From assembly GCA_021805305.1 (NCBI GenBank), contig JAJZFO010000003.1, forward strand, positions 1 to 17,544: a stretch of 17,544 bases of DNA, in the 5' to 3' direction. The first letter of the stretch is position 1; each line of letters opens with the position of its first letter. The notes beneath the pieces are model-generated. The model did no database searches. It was not told the origin of the DNA and worked only from the letters and a program-made list of their open reading frames with translations. The translations under genes were made by a program, and so were the position numbers. Below, one piece after another: positions 5,833 to 13,141 of this stretch. This stretch comes from Actinomycetes bacterium. Lineage in GTDB: Bacteria; Actinomycetota; Acidimicrobiia; Acidimicrobiales; RAAP-2.

Positions 5833-7425
5833 CTAGCCTTGCACTTTTCGCCGCGTCGCCTCCACACCGCGCTGAGCGACGAGGACGAACAAGACGTAGG
5901 TGAGGGCGCCGAGGCCCGCGGCGAGCGTTCCGCGCAGGACGAGTCCCGCCCCGCGCGTCGACGTGGGCACGGACCAGGCGGCGGTCATCACCAGGCCCAT
6001 GGCCAGTGACGCGTAGACGCTGCGGCGCACGTGCACGCTCCACACCGAGGCGACCACCGAGACGCCGCGTAGCGCGAGGACGCCGAGCGCGATGCCCGAG
6101 GCGCCGGTGTAGGCGATCGAGACGCTCGCCGTCAGGCCGGCCAGCGAGTGGCGCCCCAGCCACACGCACAGCGCGATGGTCGCGGCGTTCTGCACGGCGT
6201 AGAGCGCGAAGACGTCGGCGGCGCGCTGCATGGCCTGCAGGCCCCGCACGCACAGTTGAAAGAGCGTGAAGCCGGGTAGGCCCGCGGCGAGGACGGCGAG
6301 GACGGTGCCCGCCGGGAGCGGCGTCGACGCGTTGAGGTGGTTCAACAAGATGCCCACCACGGGTTGGGCTAGGACGAGGAGGGTCACCGTGGAGGGCACG
6401 ATGATCACGAGCGACTGGCGTAACCCGAAGCCCAGTCGTTCGCTGAGCGCGCCCAGGTCGCCCTCGGTGGCGAACTGCGCCAATTGGGGGGTCAACACGC
6501 CGAGGACCGACACGACGACGACGGCGTAGGGCATCTGCATGAACGACCAGCCGTAGGTGTAGGCACTGACGGGACCGTCGCCGCCCGTGCCGAACGCGAA
6601 GGCCAGGAGCACGTAGAGCGACGCCTGGTTGGCCACCACGACCAGCAGGGTCCAGGACCCGAGTCGTCCGATGGTGCGCAGCGCCGGGTCGTGCACGTCG
6701 AAGCGTAGGCGCAGACGTCCGAGGTCGCTGCGCGCCAGGGAGGGCCACATCACGACGAACTGAACGGCGACGCCCGCCGTGGTGCCCAGGGCCAGCCACA
6801 GCAGATCGCGCGAGCCCGCGAGGGACGCCACGCTCGGGGTCGGATCAACCAGGTGGAACCACACCAGTACCGCGATGCACACGACGTTGTTGGCCACCGG
6901 GGCCCAGGAACCGACGGCGAACCGACGCCGCACGTTCAACAGCGCGGTGGCGACCCCGATCGTCCCGTAGAAGAAGATCTGGGGGACGAACCAGCGCAGG
7001 AACTCGGTGGCCACGCGGCGCTGCGTGCGCAGCGCGTGGGCCTGGGCCGTCGTCGACGAATGTTGGAGGAAGGTGAAGCCGTCGATGATCCAGGGGGCGA
7101 AGGCCCAGGCGAGCACCGTGGCCAGGGCCAAGACGACGATGGTCGCGGTCACGACGGTCGAGATCGAACGCCACGCCCGTCGCTCGCCGTCGAGGGTGAG
7201 GCGCTCGACCACCACGGGGATGAACGTGGCGCTCAGCACACCGCCGATGACCAAGTCGAAGAGCATGTTGGGGATCGTGTTGGCCAGGTTGAACGCGTCG
7301 GCGAGGGGGGTGAAGCCGAGGACCCACGCGAGGACCAGGACGCGCAAGAGACCGCTCAGGCGCGAGGCCGCCGTGCCCCCGGCCATGGAGAGGACGCGGG
7401 CGCCGTGGGTGCCGCCCCGGCTCAT
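5833..7425 (-). CDS. murJ: lipid II flippase MurJ (MviN)
   Basis: A polytopic MOP-superfamily transporter of 530 aa that moves the peptidoglycan precursor lipid II across the cytoplasmic membrane. It has the typical N-terminus with GGTAASRLSGLLRVLVLAWVLG and the following ADAFNLANTIPNMLFDLVIGGVLSATFIPV, including the conserved Arg and Asn-Pro features of MurJ. Many alternating hydrophobic helices follow, about fourteen as expected. The start is set at ATG 7425, whose bases overlap the upstream stop as ATGA; an upstream in-frame ATG at 7473 would overlap further and adds only a basic leader. There is no long C-terminal pseudokinase/FhaA-binding extension as in mycobacterial MurJ. Operon linkage to a CwlM-like protein fits cell wall regulation. 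Confidence 0.95.
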   Translation of the reverse strand: MSRGGTHGARVLSMAGGTAASRLSGLLRVLVLAWVLGFTPLADAFNLANTIPNMLFDLVIGGVLSATFIPVVVERLTLDGERRAWRSISTVVTATIVVLALATVLAWAFAPWIIDGFTFLQHSSTTAQAHALRTQRRVATEFLRWFVPQIFFYGTIGVATALLNVRRRFAVGSWAPVANNVVCIAVLVWFHLVDPTPSVASLAGSRDLLWLALGTTAGVAVQFVVMWPSLARSDLGRLRLRFDVHDPALRTIGRLGSWTLLVVVANQASLYVLLAFAFGTGGDGPVSAYTYGWSFMQMPYAVVVVSVLGVLTPQLAQFATEGDLGALSERLGFGLRQSLVIIVPSTVTLLVLAQPVVGILLNHLNASTPLPAGTVLAVLAAGLPGFTLFQLCVRGLQAMQRAADVFALYAVQNAATIALCVWLGRHSLAGLTASVSIAYTGASGIALGVLALRGVSVVASVWSVHVRRSVYASLAMGLVMTAAWSVPTSTRGAGLVLRGTLAAGLGALTYVLFVLVAQRGVEATRRKVQG

Positions 7426-9374
7426 CGCGCGTGACGTCCGCGCGACTTGCGCCGGTACGTGCGCAGCCACCACCAGGCCAGTACGAAGAGGGACCCGCCA
7501 CTCAGCAGGTAGCCGACGATGGAGGTCCCCACGCCGCGTACCTGGACCGCGGCGCGGGCCAGGACCAGTTGTCCGTCGGGGGTGGTGAGTTCGAGTTGCA
7601 GGGTGAGCGAACCGCCCTGACGGTCGGTGGCGGGGATGCGCAACGGCGTCGTGGGGGTCGACAACTGCACGACGTAGACCTTCTTGTTGTTGGGGAACTT
7701 CAAACGGTCGGTGATCAGGTGTAACAAGACGGTGACCGGGTAGCGCGCAGAACTGAAGAGCGTGATCGGCAGTTCACTGCCGGTGCCGGTCAGGGTGATG
7801 GCGGAGTCGTCGATGCGAAAACCGCTCAGTTGGGCGTTGAGGTATCCGGCCGCGGCGGTGATGGCGTCTTGCCGGTTGGTGGCGCTGCCCACCTGCTCGG
7901 AGGACGCGAGGTAGAGCTCGAGCGCCACGGTCTGGGTGGGTGAGGCGATGGCGTGCAGGAACGAGGTGGTGTGGCTGATGAGCGTGGCCAGGGACGCGAC
8001 GTTGGCGCTCGACCACGTCGAAACGACCGCCGCGTTGAGCGTGCGTACCGGGGGGGAGTTGTTACTGCCGACCGGCGAGGAGTTGAACGACGTGGCGAGG
8101 GTGCTCGCCACGATGAAGGGGTTCGACTGGCTCGCGGTGAAGAGGTCGTTGAGGTACGCCGGCGAGAGCGAGCCCACGTTGAGGGGCAACACGACCGTGC
8201 GCGGCGAGGACGCGTTCGGGGCCTCGAAGTGGAGAAAGGCCAGGGTGGCGAGGGTCATCGCCGCGCGCCGACCCGGTTCGATGGCGCTGTCCGCGGCCAG
8301 TTGCTGGAGTCCGCCGTCGGTCACCAGCGCCGTCAGCGCGGACGCCCCCGTCACGTGGATGGCGGCGCCCCACCCCAGGGTGTTCGACGGGGCCGGTGTG
8401 AAGCTGGCGTCGGGCACGACGACCTCGCTCGTGCCCGCGTGGGCGAGGGCGTTCAAGACGGCGGGCGAGGGGGGGACGGCCACGAAGACGGGGCCGTCAC
8501 TGAATCGACCGGTGATCGTGCGGAGGAAGGAACTCGCGAGGTCGATCTGCTGGGCCACCTCACCGGGAAAGCCGTTGGCGGCCAATCCCGCGAGGTCGGC
8601 GTTCGGCGGTGGCGCGACGATGGCCCGGTGCTGCGCGCTCGTCAGCGAGTTCGTGAGGGCGTCGCGCCAGGGACGGCCCGCCGAACCCAAGATGGCGTGT
8701 CCGAGCGGCAGGTAGTTGACCGCCAGCGTGACCGGGAGCGAGGGGTAGCGCGCGATCACCGCGAAATCGGACTCGGCGAGGGACGCCGCCGACCACGCCG
8801 TCTCGTCCACGACGGGGACGAAGTCCACCAGGAGGGGGTGCGTCACGGGGGCGACGTGTACCGCGATCATGGACCACTCCACGTGACGCACGTGGTCGAG
8901 GGTGACCGCGATGGCCAGGGGGTAGACACCGTCGCACGCCGCCGCCGGACACGGAAGTCGCAGGTGCAGGGGTTGCGAACCGCAGAGGTGACTGGGCCCG
9001 GTGGCCTGCGCACTGAACAGCGAGACGCGCAAGTTGATGGTCGTCGCGGTACGGCACGTGGGCTGGGTGACCACGGTGGTCGCGATGGCGCCGACGCCCG
9101 GCCCGACCCCGTCGATCAAGGCCGTGATCTCGGACCGGTAGACCATCGCGGGGTAGAGCGAGAGGTCGACGGAGTCCACGGCCGCACCGGTGGCGGCGAG
9201 GGTGAGCGAGAAACCCGCGACCCCGGCGTTCGACATGGTGGCGACCGCGGCCTGGTTGAGAACGGAGAAAGCCGGCGTCGTCTGGGCGAACGCGGCCGAG
9301 GGCCACGTCAGCGTCGCGAGGCTGAGGAGTACGACGCTAAGCGCCCGCCACCAGGATGAAAATCGGTGGAACAT
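7422..9374 (-). CDS. DUF6049-like secreted protein with C-terminal membrane anchor
   Basis: 650 residues. It has a Sec signal peptide (basic n-region, hydrophobic core about 12-25, cleavage near AFA|QTT around residue 30), a long extracytoplasmic Ala/Thr/Ser/Val-rich region, and one helix near the C-terminus (about 615-640) followed by a basic tail, so it is a type I membrane protein. The position directly before murJ and next to the CCA transferase gene matches mycobacterial Rv3909, a DUF6049 protein of unknown function; the assignment rests on this synteny and topology. The start is ATG 9374 at the signal peptide. There is no Shine-Dalgarno, but a TAGCCT -10-like box lies 8 nt upstream. An in-frame extension to 9500 would overlap the divergent gene. 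It overlaps murJ by 4 bp. Confidence 0.8.
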   Translation of the reverse strand: MFHRFSSWWRALSVVLLSLATLTWPSAAFAQTTPAFSVLNQAAVATMSNAGVAGFSLTLAATGAAVDSVDLSLYPAMVYRSEITALIDGVGPGVGAIATTVVTQPTCRTATTINLRVSLFSAQATGPSHLCGSQPLHLRLPCPAAACDGVYPLAIAVTLDHVRHVEWSMIAVHVAPVTHPLLVDFVPVVDETAWSAASLAESDFAVIARYPSLPVTLAVNYLPLGHAILGSAGRPWRDALTNSLTSAQHRAIVAPPPNADLAGLAANGFPGEVAQQIDLASSFLRTITGRFSDGPVFVAVPPSPAVLNALAHAGTSEVVVPDASFTPAPSNTLGWGAAIHVTGASALTALVTDGGLQQLAADSAIEPGRRAAMTLATLAFLHFEAPNASSPRTVVLPLNVGSLSPAYLNDLFTASQSNPFIVASTLATSFNSSPVGSNNSPPVRTLNAAVVSTWSSANVASLATLISHTTSFLHAIASPTQTVALELYLASSEQVGSATNRQDAITAAAGYLNAQLSGFRIDDSAITLTGTGSELPITLFSSARYPVTVLLHLITDRLKFPNNKKVYVVQLSTPTTPLRIPATDRQGGSLTLQLELTTPDGQLVLARAAVQVRGVGTSIVGYLLSGGSLFVLAWWWLRTYRRKSRGRHAR

Positions 9375-9382
9375 GCTGAGAC

Positions 9383-9388
9383 AGGCTA
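9383..9388 (-). promoter_or_regulatory. -10 box for the DUF6049–murJ–trx–cwlM operon
   Basis: TAGCCT on the reverse strand (TANNNT type) ends 8 nt before the ATG at 9374, so transcription would begin at or next to the start codon, giving a leaderless message. No clear -35 is seen, as is common in actinobacterial promoters. If right, this is the main promoter of a seven-gene operon of about 7 kb. Confidence 0.4.
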
Positions 9389-9418
9389 CTTGCGACGGCG
9401 CCGGTGCGGCGTCTCCCG

Positions 9419-9424
9419 TAACCT
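9419..9424 (+). promoter_or_regulatory. -10 box for the CCA nucleotidyltransferase gene
   Basis: TAACCT on the forward strand lies 9 nt before the GTG at 9434, with no Shine-Dalgarno between them, again suggesting a leaderless transcript. It is divergent from the reverse-strand promoter about 35 bp away. Confidence 0.4.
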
Positions 9425-9433
9425 TCATTCGCA

Positions 9434-10861
9434 GTGACCGCATTCGATGACTTCCCCGAGCGACTCGCGCGACTCGCGCAGTGGTCGGCTCCCTTGGCAC
9501 TCGCCTTCGACCAGGCGGGCTTTCGCCTCTACGCCGTCGGCGGGGCCCTGCGCGACGCCATCGTGGGGATCGAGCCGGCCGAGGACTTCGAGATTGACTT
9601 CACGACCGACGCCCGCCCCGACGACATCGCGCGCCTGATGACCCCGTTGTGCGGGGGTCTCTGGGAGCAGGGCCGGTCCTTCGGTACCATCGGCGGCGTC
9701 CTGCGCGCCAACGGACTCCGGGCGGAGGTCACCACGTTTCGCTCCGAGGAGTACGTGGATCACTCGCGCAAGCCCGCGGTGCAGTGGGGGGACTCCCTGG
9801 AGGCGGACCTGAGTCGGCGCGACTTCACCATCAACGCCCTGGCGCTCGACGTGGTGAACGTGCTGGCCCGGCCCGAGGGGGTGCAGACGTTCTTCGACTA
9901 CTTCGGGGGATTCGCCGACCTGCACGACCGACGTCTGCGCACCCCCATCGACCCCGAGATCCTCTTCGCGGACGACCCGCTACGCATGTTGCGCGCCGCG
10001 CGCTTCGCCGCGCGCTTCCGCTTGGCGATCGATCCGGCCCTGGAGGCCGCGGCGACGCGCATGGCCGAGAAGCTCAGCATCGTGTCGGAGGAACGGATCC
10101 GGGGCGAACTGGACCTGCTGATGTTGACCGAGCAACCCTCCCTCGGTTTGGACTTCATCGTGCGCACGGGACTCGCGGCGATCTTCTTCCCCGAGCTACC
10201 GCGCCTGCAACTCGAGCAGGACCCGATTCACCACCACAAGGACGTGCTCAAACACACGTGGGCGGTGGTCGACAAGACCTCGCCCCAGCTCACGTTGCGT
10301 CTGGCGGCGTTGTTTCACGACATCGGCAAGCCGGCGCCGCGCGCGATCACCCCCGAGGGGGTCACCTTTCGCTTCCACGAGGTGGTGGGCGCCAAGATGA
10401 CCCGTAAACGGATGGCGGCGTTGAAGTACTCCAACACCATGATCAATGACGTCAGCACCTTGGTGGAACTGCACCTGAGGTTTCACACGTACAAGTTGGG
10501 CTGGAGTGATGCCGCGGTACGTCGCTACGTGCACGACGCGGGCCCCCTCCTGGAGGAACTCAACGAATTGACGCGCTGCGACTCGACGACGCGCAATTGG
10601 CGCAAGGCGGCCGAGCTCGCGCGGCGGATGGACGAGTTCGAGGTGCGCATCGCGGAACTCCGCGAACAAGAGGACCTCGACAATCAGCGCCCGGCCCTCG
10701 ACGGAGTGGAGGTCATGACCCTGCTCGACCTGCGACCGGGCCCGACGGTGGGTCGAGCGATGAACTTCCTGATGGAGATTCGTCGCGAGGAGGGTGAGAT
10801 CACCAAGACCGAAGCCGCGCATCGGCTACGCGAGTGGTGGAGCGACGAGGGCGCTACGTGA
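9434..10861 (+). CDS. pcnA: CCA tRNA nucleotidyltransferase (PcnA/PcnB family, with HD domain)
   Basis: Class II nucleotidyltransferase of 475 aa that adds or repairs the 3'-CCA of tRNAs. The N-terminal NTase head has VGGALRD (35-41), the metal motif region DFEIDFTTDARP (51-62) and RRDFTINALAL (128-138). The neck has RMLRAARFAARFRLAID (184-200). A C-terminal HD domain has H274, the HD pair 295-296 in ALFHDIGKP, and H315, implying added phosphohydrolase activity. The first metal-binding Asp of the usual DxD appears as Glu53 here. The start is GTG at 9434 with no Shine-Dalgarno and a TAACCT box upstream. Mycobacterial pcnA sits at the same syntenic position; the mutT4 neighbour found there is missing. 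Poly(A) polymerase activity is a remote alternative. Confidence 0.95.
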   Translation: MTAFDDFPERLARLAQWSAPLALAFDQAGFRLYAVGGALRDAIVGIEPAEDFEIDFTTDARPDDIARLMTPLCGGLWEQGRSFGTIGGVLRANGLRAEVTTFRSEEYVDHSRKPAVQWGDSLEADLSRRDFTINALALDVVNVLARPEGVQTFFDYFGGFADLHDRRLRTPIDPEILFADDPLRMLRAARFAARFRLAIDPALEAAATRMAEKLSIVSEERIRGELDLLMLTEQPSLGLDFIVRTGLAAIFFPELPRLQLEQDPIHHHKDVLKHTWAVVDKTSPQLTLRLAALFHDIGKPAPRAITPEGVTFRFHEVVGAKMTRKRMAALKYSNTMINDVSTLVELHLRFHTYKLGWSDAAVRRYVHDAGPLLEELNELTRCDSTTRNWRKAAELARRMDEFEVRIAELREQEDLDNQRPALDGVEVMTLLDLRPGPTVGRAMNFLMEIRREEGEITKTEAAHRLREWWSDEGAT

Positions 10862-10891
10862 CACACCCCCCGCCCGGGGGCGGGGGGTGTG
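10862..10891. terminator. GC-rich bidirectional terminator hairpin between pcnA and ino1
   Basis: The 14-nt arms CACACCCCCCGCCC (10862-10875) and GGGCGGGGGGTGTG (10878-10891) are perfectly complementary, beginning right after the pcnA stop and ending 16 bp before the ino1 stop on the other strand. There is no T-tract on either side, as is frequent in GC-rich actinobacteria. Its place between convergent genes fits termination in both directions. Confidence 0.75.
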
Positions 10892-10907
10892 CACCGCTGG
10901 GGGGAGG

Positions 10908-11999
10908 TTAGGGCCAGACCGGGTTGTCGCCCCCGCGGGCGAAGTCCTCGATCATGTCGTGGGCGACGTCGTCGTGGAACTGCACCGGCGGCGACTTCAT
11001 GAAGTACGCGCTGGGTCCGAGTACGGGACCGCCGATACCGCGATCCAGGGCCAACTTCGCGCACCGTACGGCGTCGATGATGACGCCCGCGGAGTTCGGG
11101 GAGTCCCAGACTTCGAGTTTGAGTTCGAGGTTGAGGGGGACGTCACCGAAGTTGCGTCCCTCCATGCGGATGTAGGCCCACTTGCGGTCCTTGAGCCACG
11201 GCACGTGGTCGCTCGGTCCGATGTGGATGTCGTCGGCGTCCATCACGAAGTTCTCGATCTGGGAGGTGACGGCCTGGGTCTTGGACACCTTCTTGGACTC
11301 GAGGCGCTCACGGTCGAGCATGTTCTTGAAGTCCATGTTGCCACCCACGTTGAGCTGGTAGGTGTGGTCGAGGGCGAGTCCGCGGTCCTCGAAGAGCCGC
11401 GCGAGCACGCGGTGGGTGATGGTCGCCCCGACCTGGCTCTTGATGTCGTCACCGATGATGGGCAGGCCGGCGTCCACAAACTTCTGGGCCCAGACGGGGT
11501 CCGACGCGATGAAGACCGGGATGGCGTTGACGAAGGCGCAGCCCGCGTCGAGGGCCGCCTGGGCGTACATGCGTTGGGCGTCCTCGGAGCCGACGGGCAG
11601 GTAGGACACGAGGACCTGGGCGCGCGCGTCGCGCAACGCCTGGGCCACGTCGACCGCGTCGGCGGGCGACTCGTCAATGACGGCGCGGTAGTACTTGTTC
11701 AGGCCGTCCATCGTCGGGCCGCGCTGCACGGTCACGCCCAGCGGCGGGACGTCGGCGAACTTGATGGTGTTGTTCATGCCCCCCTCGATGGCCTTACCGA
11801 GGTCGTTGCCGACCTTGGTGGCGTCGACGTCGAAGGCGGCCACGAACTCGAGGTCGCGCACGTGGTAGCCGCCCAACTCGACGTGCATCAGACCGGGTAC
11901 GTTGTCGCCCGCCTTCGCGTCCTTGTAGTACGTCACACCCTGGATGAGTGAACTGGCGCAGTTTCCGACGCCGGCGATGGCCACGCGAATCTTCTCCAT
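10908..11999 (-). CDS. ino1: inositol-3-phosphate synthase (myo-inositol-1-phosphate synthase)
   Basis: A 363-aa enzyme of the short actinobacterial/archaeal type that converts glucose-6-phosphate to inositol phosphate in an NAD-dependent reaction, feeding phosphatidylinositol and, in many actinobacteria, mycothiol. The N-terminal Rossmann motif is AGVGNCASS (9-17). Further conserved parts are the [11 protein letters not shown] segment, [15 protein letters not shown], the [11 protein letters not shown] loop and [19 protein letters not shown] near the C-terminus. The start ATG at 11999 is preceded by AAAGGAGAG. The gene follows a PadR regulator by 12 bp, as in mycobacteria (Rv0046c/Rv0047c, recalled), so the pair is probably an operon. 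Confidence 0.96.
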   Translation of the reverse strand: MEKIRVAIAGVGNCASSLIQGVTYYKDAKAGDNVPGLMHVELGGYHVRDLEFVAAFDVDATKVGNDLGKAIEGGMNNTIKFADVPPLGVTVQRGPTMDGLNKYYRAVIDESPADAVDVAQALRDARAQVLVSYLPVGSEDAQRMYAQAALDAGCAFVNAIPVFIASDPVWAQKFVDAGLPIIGDDIKSQVGATITHRVLARLFEDRGLALDHTYQLNVGGNMDFKNMLDRERLESKKVSKTQAVTSQIENFVMDADDIHIGPSDHVPWLKDRKWAYIRMEGRNFGDVPLNLELKLEVWDSPNSAGVIIDAVRCAKLALDRGIGGPVLGPSAYFMKSPPVQFHDDVAHDMIEDFARGGDNPVWP

Positions 12000-12011
12000 G
12001 GCTCTCCTTTC

Positions 12012-12623
12012 CTACTTCGCTTCTGGCGCGAAGGATTGCTGATTACTTCGTTCGGTGGACAACAAGTTGTCAATCCACTCAAGGTCCAACTCGACCCCCT
12101 TGACCGCGTGCGCCATGACGCTGCGGGCGTAGGTGTCGAGTTGTTCATTGCGAGCACTGGACTGCATCTCAGTCAGTCGCTCGACAAGATCGATGCGCCG
12201 TCGTTCGAGGAGAACGACCCGAAGCGACGGCGTGAGGTACTTGGCCAGGGCCATGCGCAGGGAGAACGAGCGCGAGTCGTCGAGCGTGGCCGGGTCCGCG
12301 AGGAGGGTGACGAACTCCTCGCGGCCGCGCGGCGTGATCCGATAGACCTTGCGCGAACGCCGCCCGAGACCCGGGGTGGCGCGCAGTGCGCGCAGGGAGG
12401 CGCGCTCACCCGAGAGCGAGCCGGTGGACAGAGCGTTGCCCCGCGCCTCGGTGGCGATGACGGCTTCGACGAAGCCCCGGCGCTCGAGTCGGTTCAGCGC
12501 GGGGTAGATGGAGCCGAAGGAAATGTTGGCCGACACCCCGAGACGGTCGCGTACCTGGGTACGAATCTCGTAGCCGTGGTGGTCGCGGTCCATCAGGAGT
12601 CCGAGGATGGCAATATCCAACAT
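12012..12623 (-). CDS. PadR family transcriptional regulator, probable local regulator of ino1
   Basis: 203 residues from the ATG at 12623. The winged helix-turn-helix begins at once: LDIAILGLLMDRDHHGYEI, then FGSIYPALNRLERRGFVEA (the recognition helix region), and the wing ends in KVYRITPRGREEF. The region between recognition helix and wing strand is about 20-30 residues longer than usual and Ser/Arg-rich. The C-terminal half (about 115-195) is a helical dimerisation arm of the Vir_act_alpha_C type. ATGs at 12632 and 12635 are possible, but the TATGAT box ending 7 nt before 12623 supports a leaderless start there. Self-regulation through the palindrome in its promoter is inferred. The effector is unknown. 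Confidence 0.9.
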   Translation of the reverse strand: MLDIAILGLLMDRDHHGYEIRTQVRDRLGVSANISFGSIYPALNRLERRGFVEAVIATEARGNALSTGSLSGERASLRALRATPGLGRRSRKVYRITPRGREEFVTLLADPATLDDSRSFSLRMALAKYLTPSLRVVLLERRRIDLVERLTEMQSSARNEQLDTYARSVMAHAVKGVELDLEWIDNLLSTERSNQQSFAPEAK

Positions 12624-12630
12624 GCGAACC

Positions 12631-12636
12631 ATCATA
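12631..12636 (-). promoter_or_regulatory. -10 box of the padR–ino1 operon
   Basis: TATGAT on the reverse strand matches TATAAT in five of six positions and ends 7 nt before the ATG at 12623, so the transcript would start at the codon. The -35 hexamer position (about 12654-12659, TCACGT) is a poor match. Confidence 0.5.
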
Positions 12637-12641
12637 TCAAA

Positions 12642-12653
12642 TCGATATATCGA
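12642..12653. promoter_or_regulatory. palindromic operator candidate TCGATATATCGA in the padR promoter
   Basis: A perfect 12-bp palindrome lies exactly in the spacer between the -35 position and the TATGAT box of padR. PadR proteins commonly bind AT-rich dyads in their own promoters, so it is the best candidate for the operator. The divergent zinc-protein gene starts about 70 bp away and could also be affected. Confidence 0.45.
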
Positions 12654-12707
12654 ACGTGACGTTATAACGATCGCGTGACGAAGAAACGACGCCGGACACG
12701 CGATTGG

Positions 12708-12713
12708 TAATGT
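12708..12713 (+). promoter_or_regulatory. -10 box for the DUF5318–panB genes
   Basis: TAATGT is followed by 8 nt and then the ATG at 12722, matching the spacing at the other suspected leaderless genes. It decides between three in-frame starts (TTG 12704, ATG 12710, ATG 12722): the first two would lie inside or upstream of the promoter element. Confidence 0.45.
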
Positions 12714-12721
12714 CACGCGTA

Positions 12722-13141
12722 ATGGTTTCGAACTTTCGCACCACTACGGCCGACGGAGCCGTCGTCGAGTTCGGGTTGGTGCGCCACGCCCTGTTGGCCA
12801 AGATCGCCGCGGGCACCCTGCGCGCGAGCGACGTGTGCGACGCCCACCCGGAGTTGCTGCGCGCCGCCAAGAACATCGGGCGCACGACCGGCGAGACGTG
12901 TCCGGTCTGTGGCGACGTCGAACTCGTCGAGGTGACCTACGTCTTCGGCGCGCGGCTCCCGGCGGGGGGGACGTGTCCGACCTCGCGCGCGGAGTTGCTC
13001 AAGCTCGAGCGCCGCGCGGAACCCGTGCAGTGTTACGCGGTCGAAGTGTGCACGGGGTGCAGTTTCCATCACTTGGTGCGCAAGTGGTCCGCGGGCGGGC
13101 GAACCAGTCGCCGCGTCGTCGCGAAGCAGAACCGCTCGTGA
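12722..13141 (+). CDS. DUF5318-like zinc-ribbon protein of unknown function
   Basis: 139 residues. Two CxxC pairs, CPVC (C60, C63) and CTGC (C110, C113), probably make one zinc ribbon. Between them are VTYVFGARLP and a basic LERR helix, and VEVCTGCSFHHL closes the domain. This pattern matches the actinobacterial DUF5318 family as I remember it (Rv0049 in M. tuberculosis, also beside the ino1–padR pair). The N-terminal helix region contains many Ala/Leu and a degenerate CDAHPELLRAAKN stretch. The start is chosen at ATG 12722 because of the -10 box at 12708. The stop overlaps panB by 4 bp (GTGA). No function is known. Confidence 0.85.
   Translation: MVSNFRTTTADGAVVEFGLVRHALLAKIAAGTLRASDVCDAHPELLRAAKNIGRTTGETCPVCGDVELVEVTYVFGARLPAGGTCPTSRAELLKLERRAEPVQCYAVEVCTGCSFHHLVRKWSAGGRTSRRVVAKQNRS

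Noticed and set aside
7953..9359. 468-codon forward frame antisense to the DUF6049 gene
   Set aside because: Arg/Gly/Asp-rich shadow caused by GC-rich third positions; the opposite strand has a signal peptide, membrane anchor and operon context.
10794..11951. 385-codon forward frame antisense to ino1
   Set aside because: Val/His/Asp/Gly-rich shadow of a conserved enzyme gene; no recognisable motifs.
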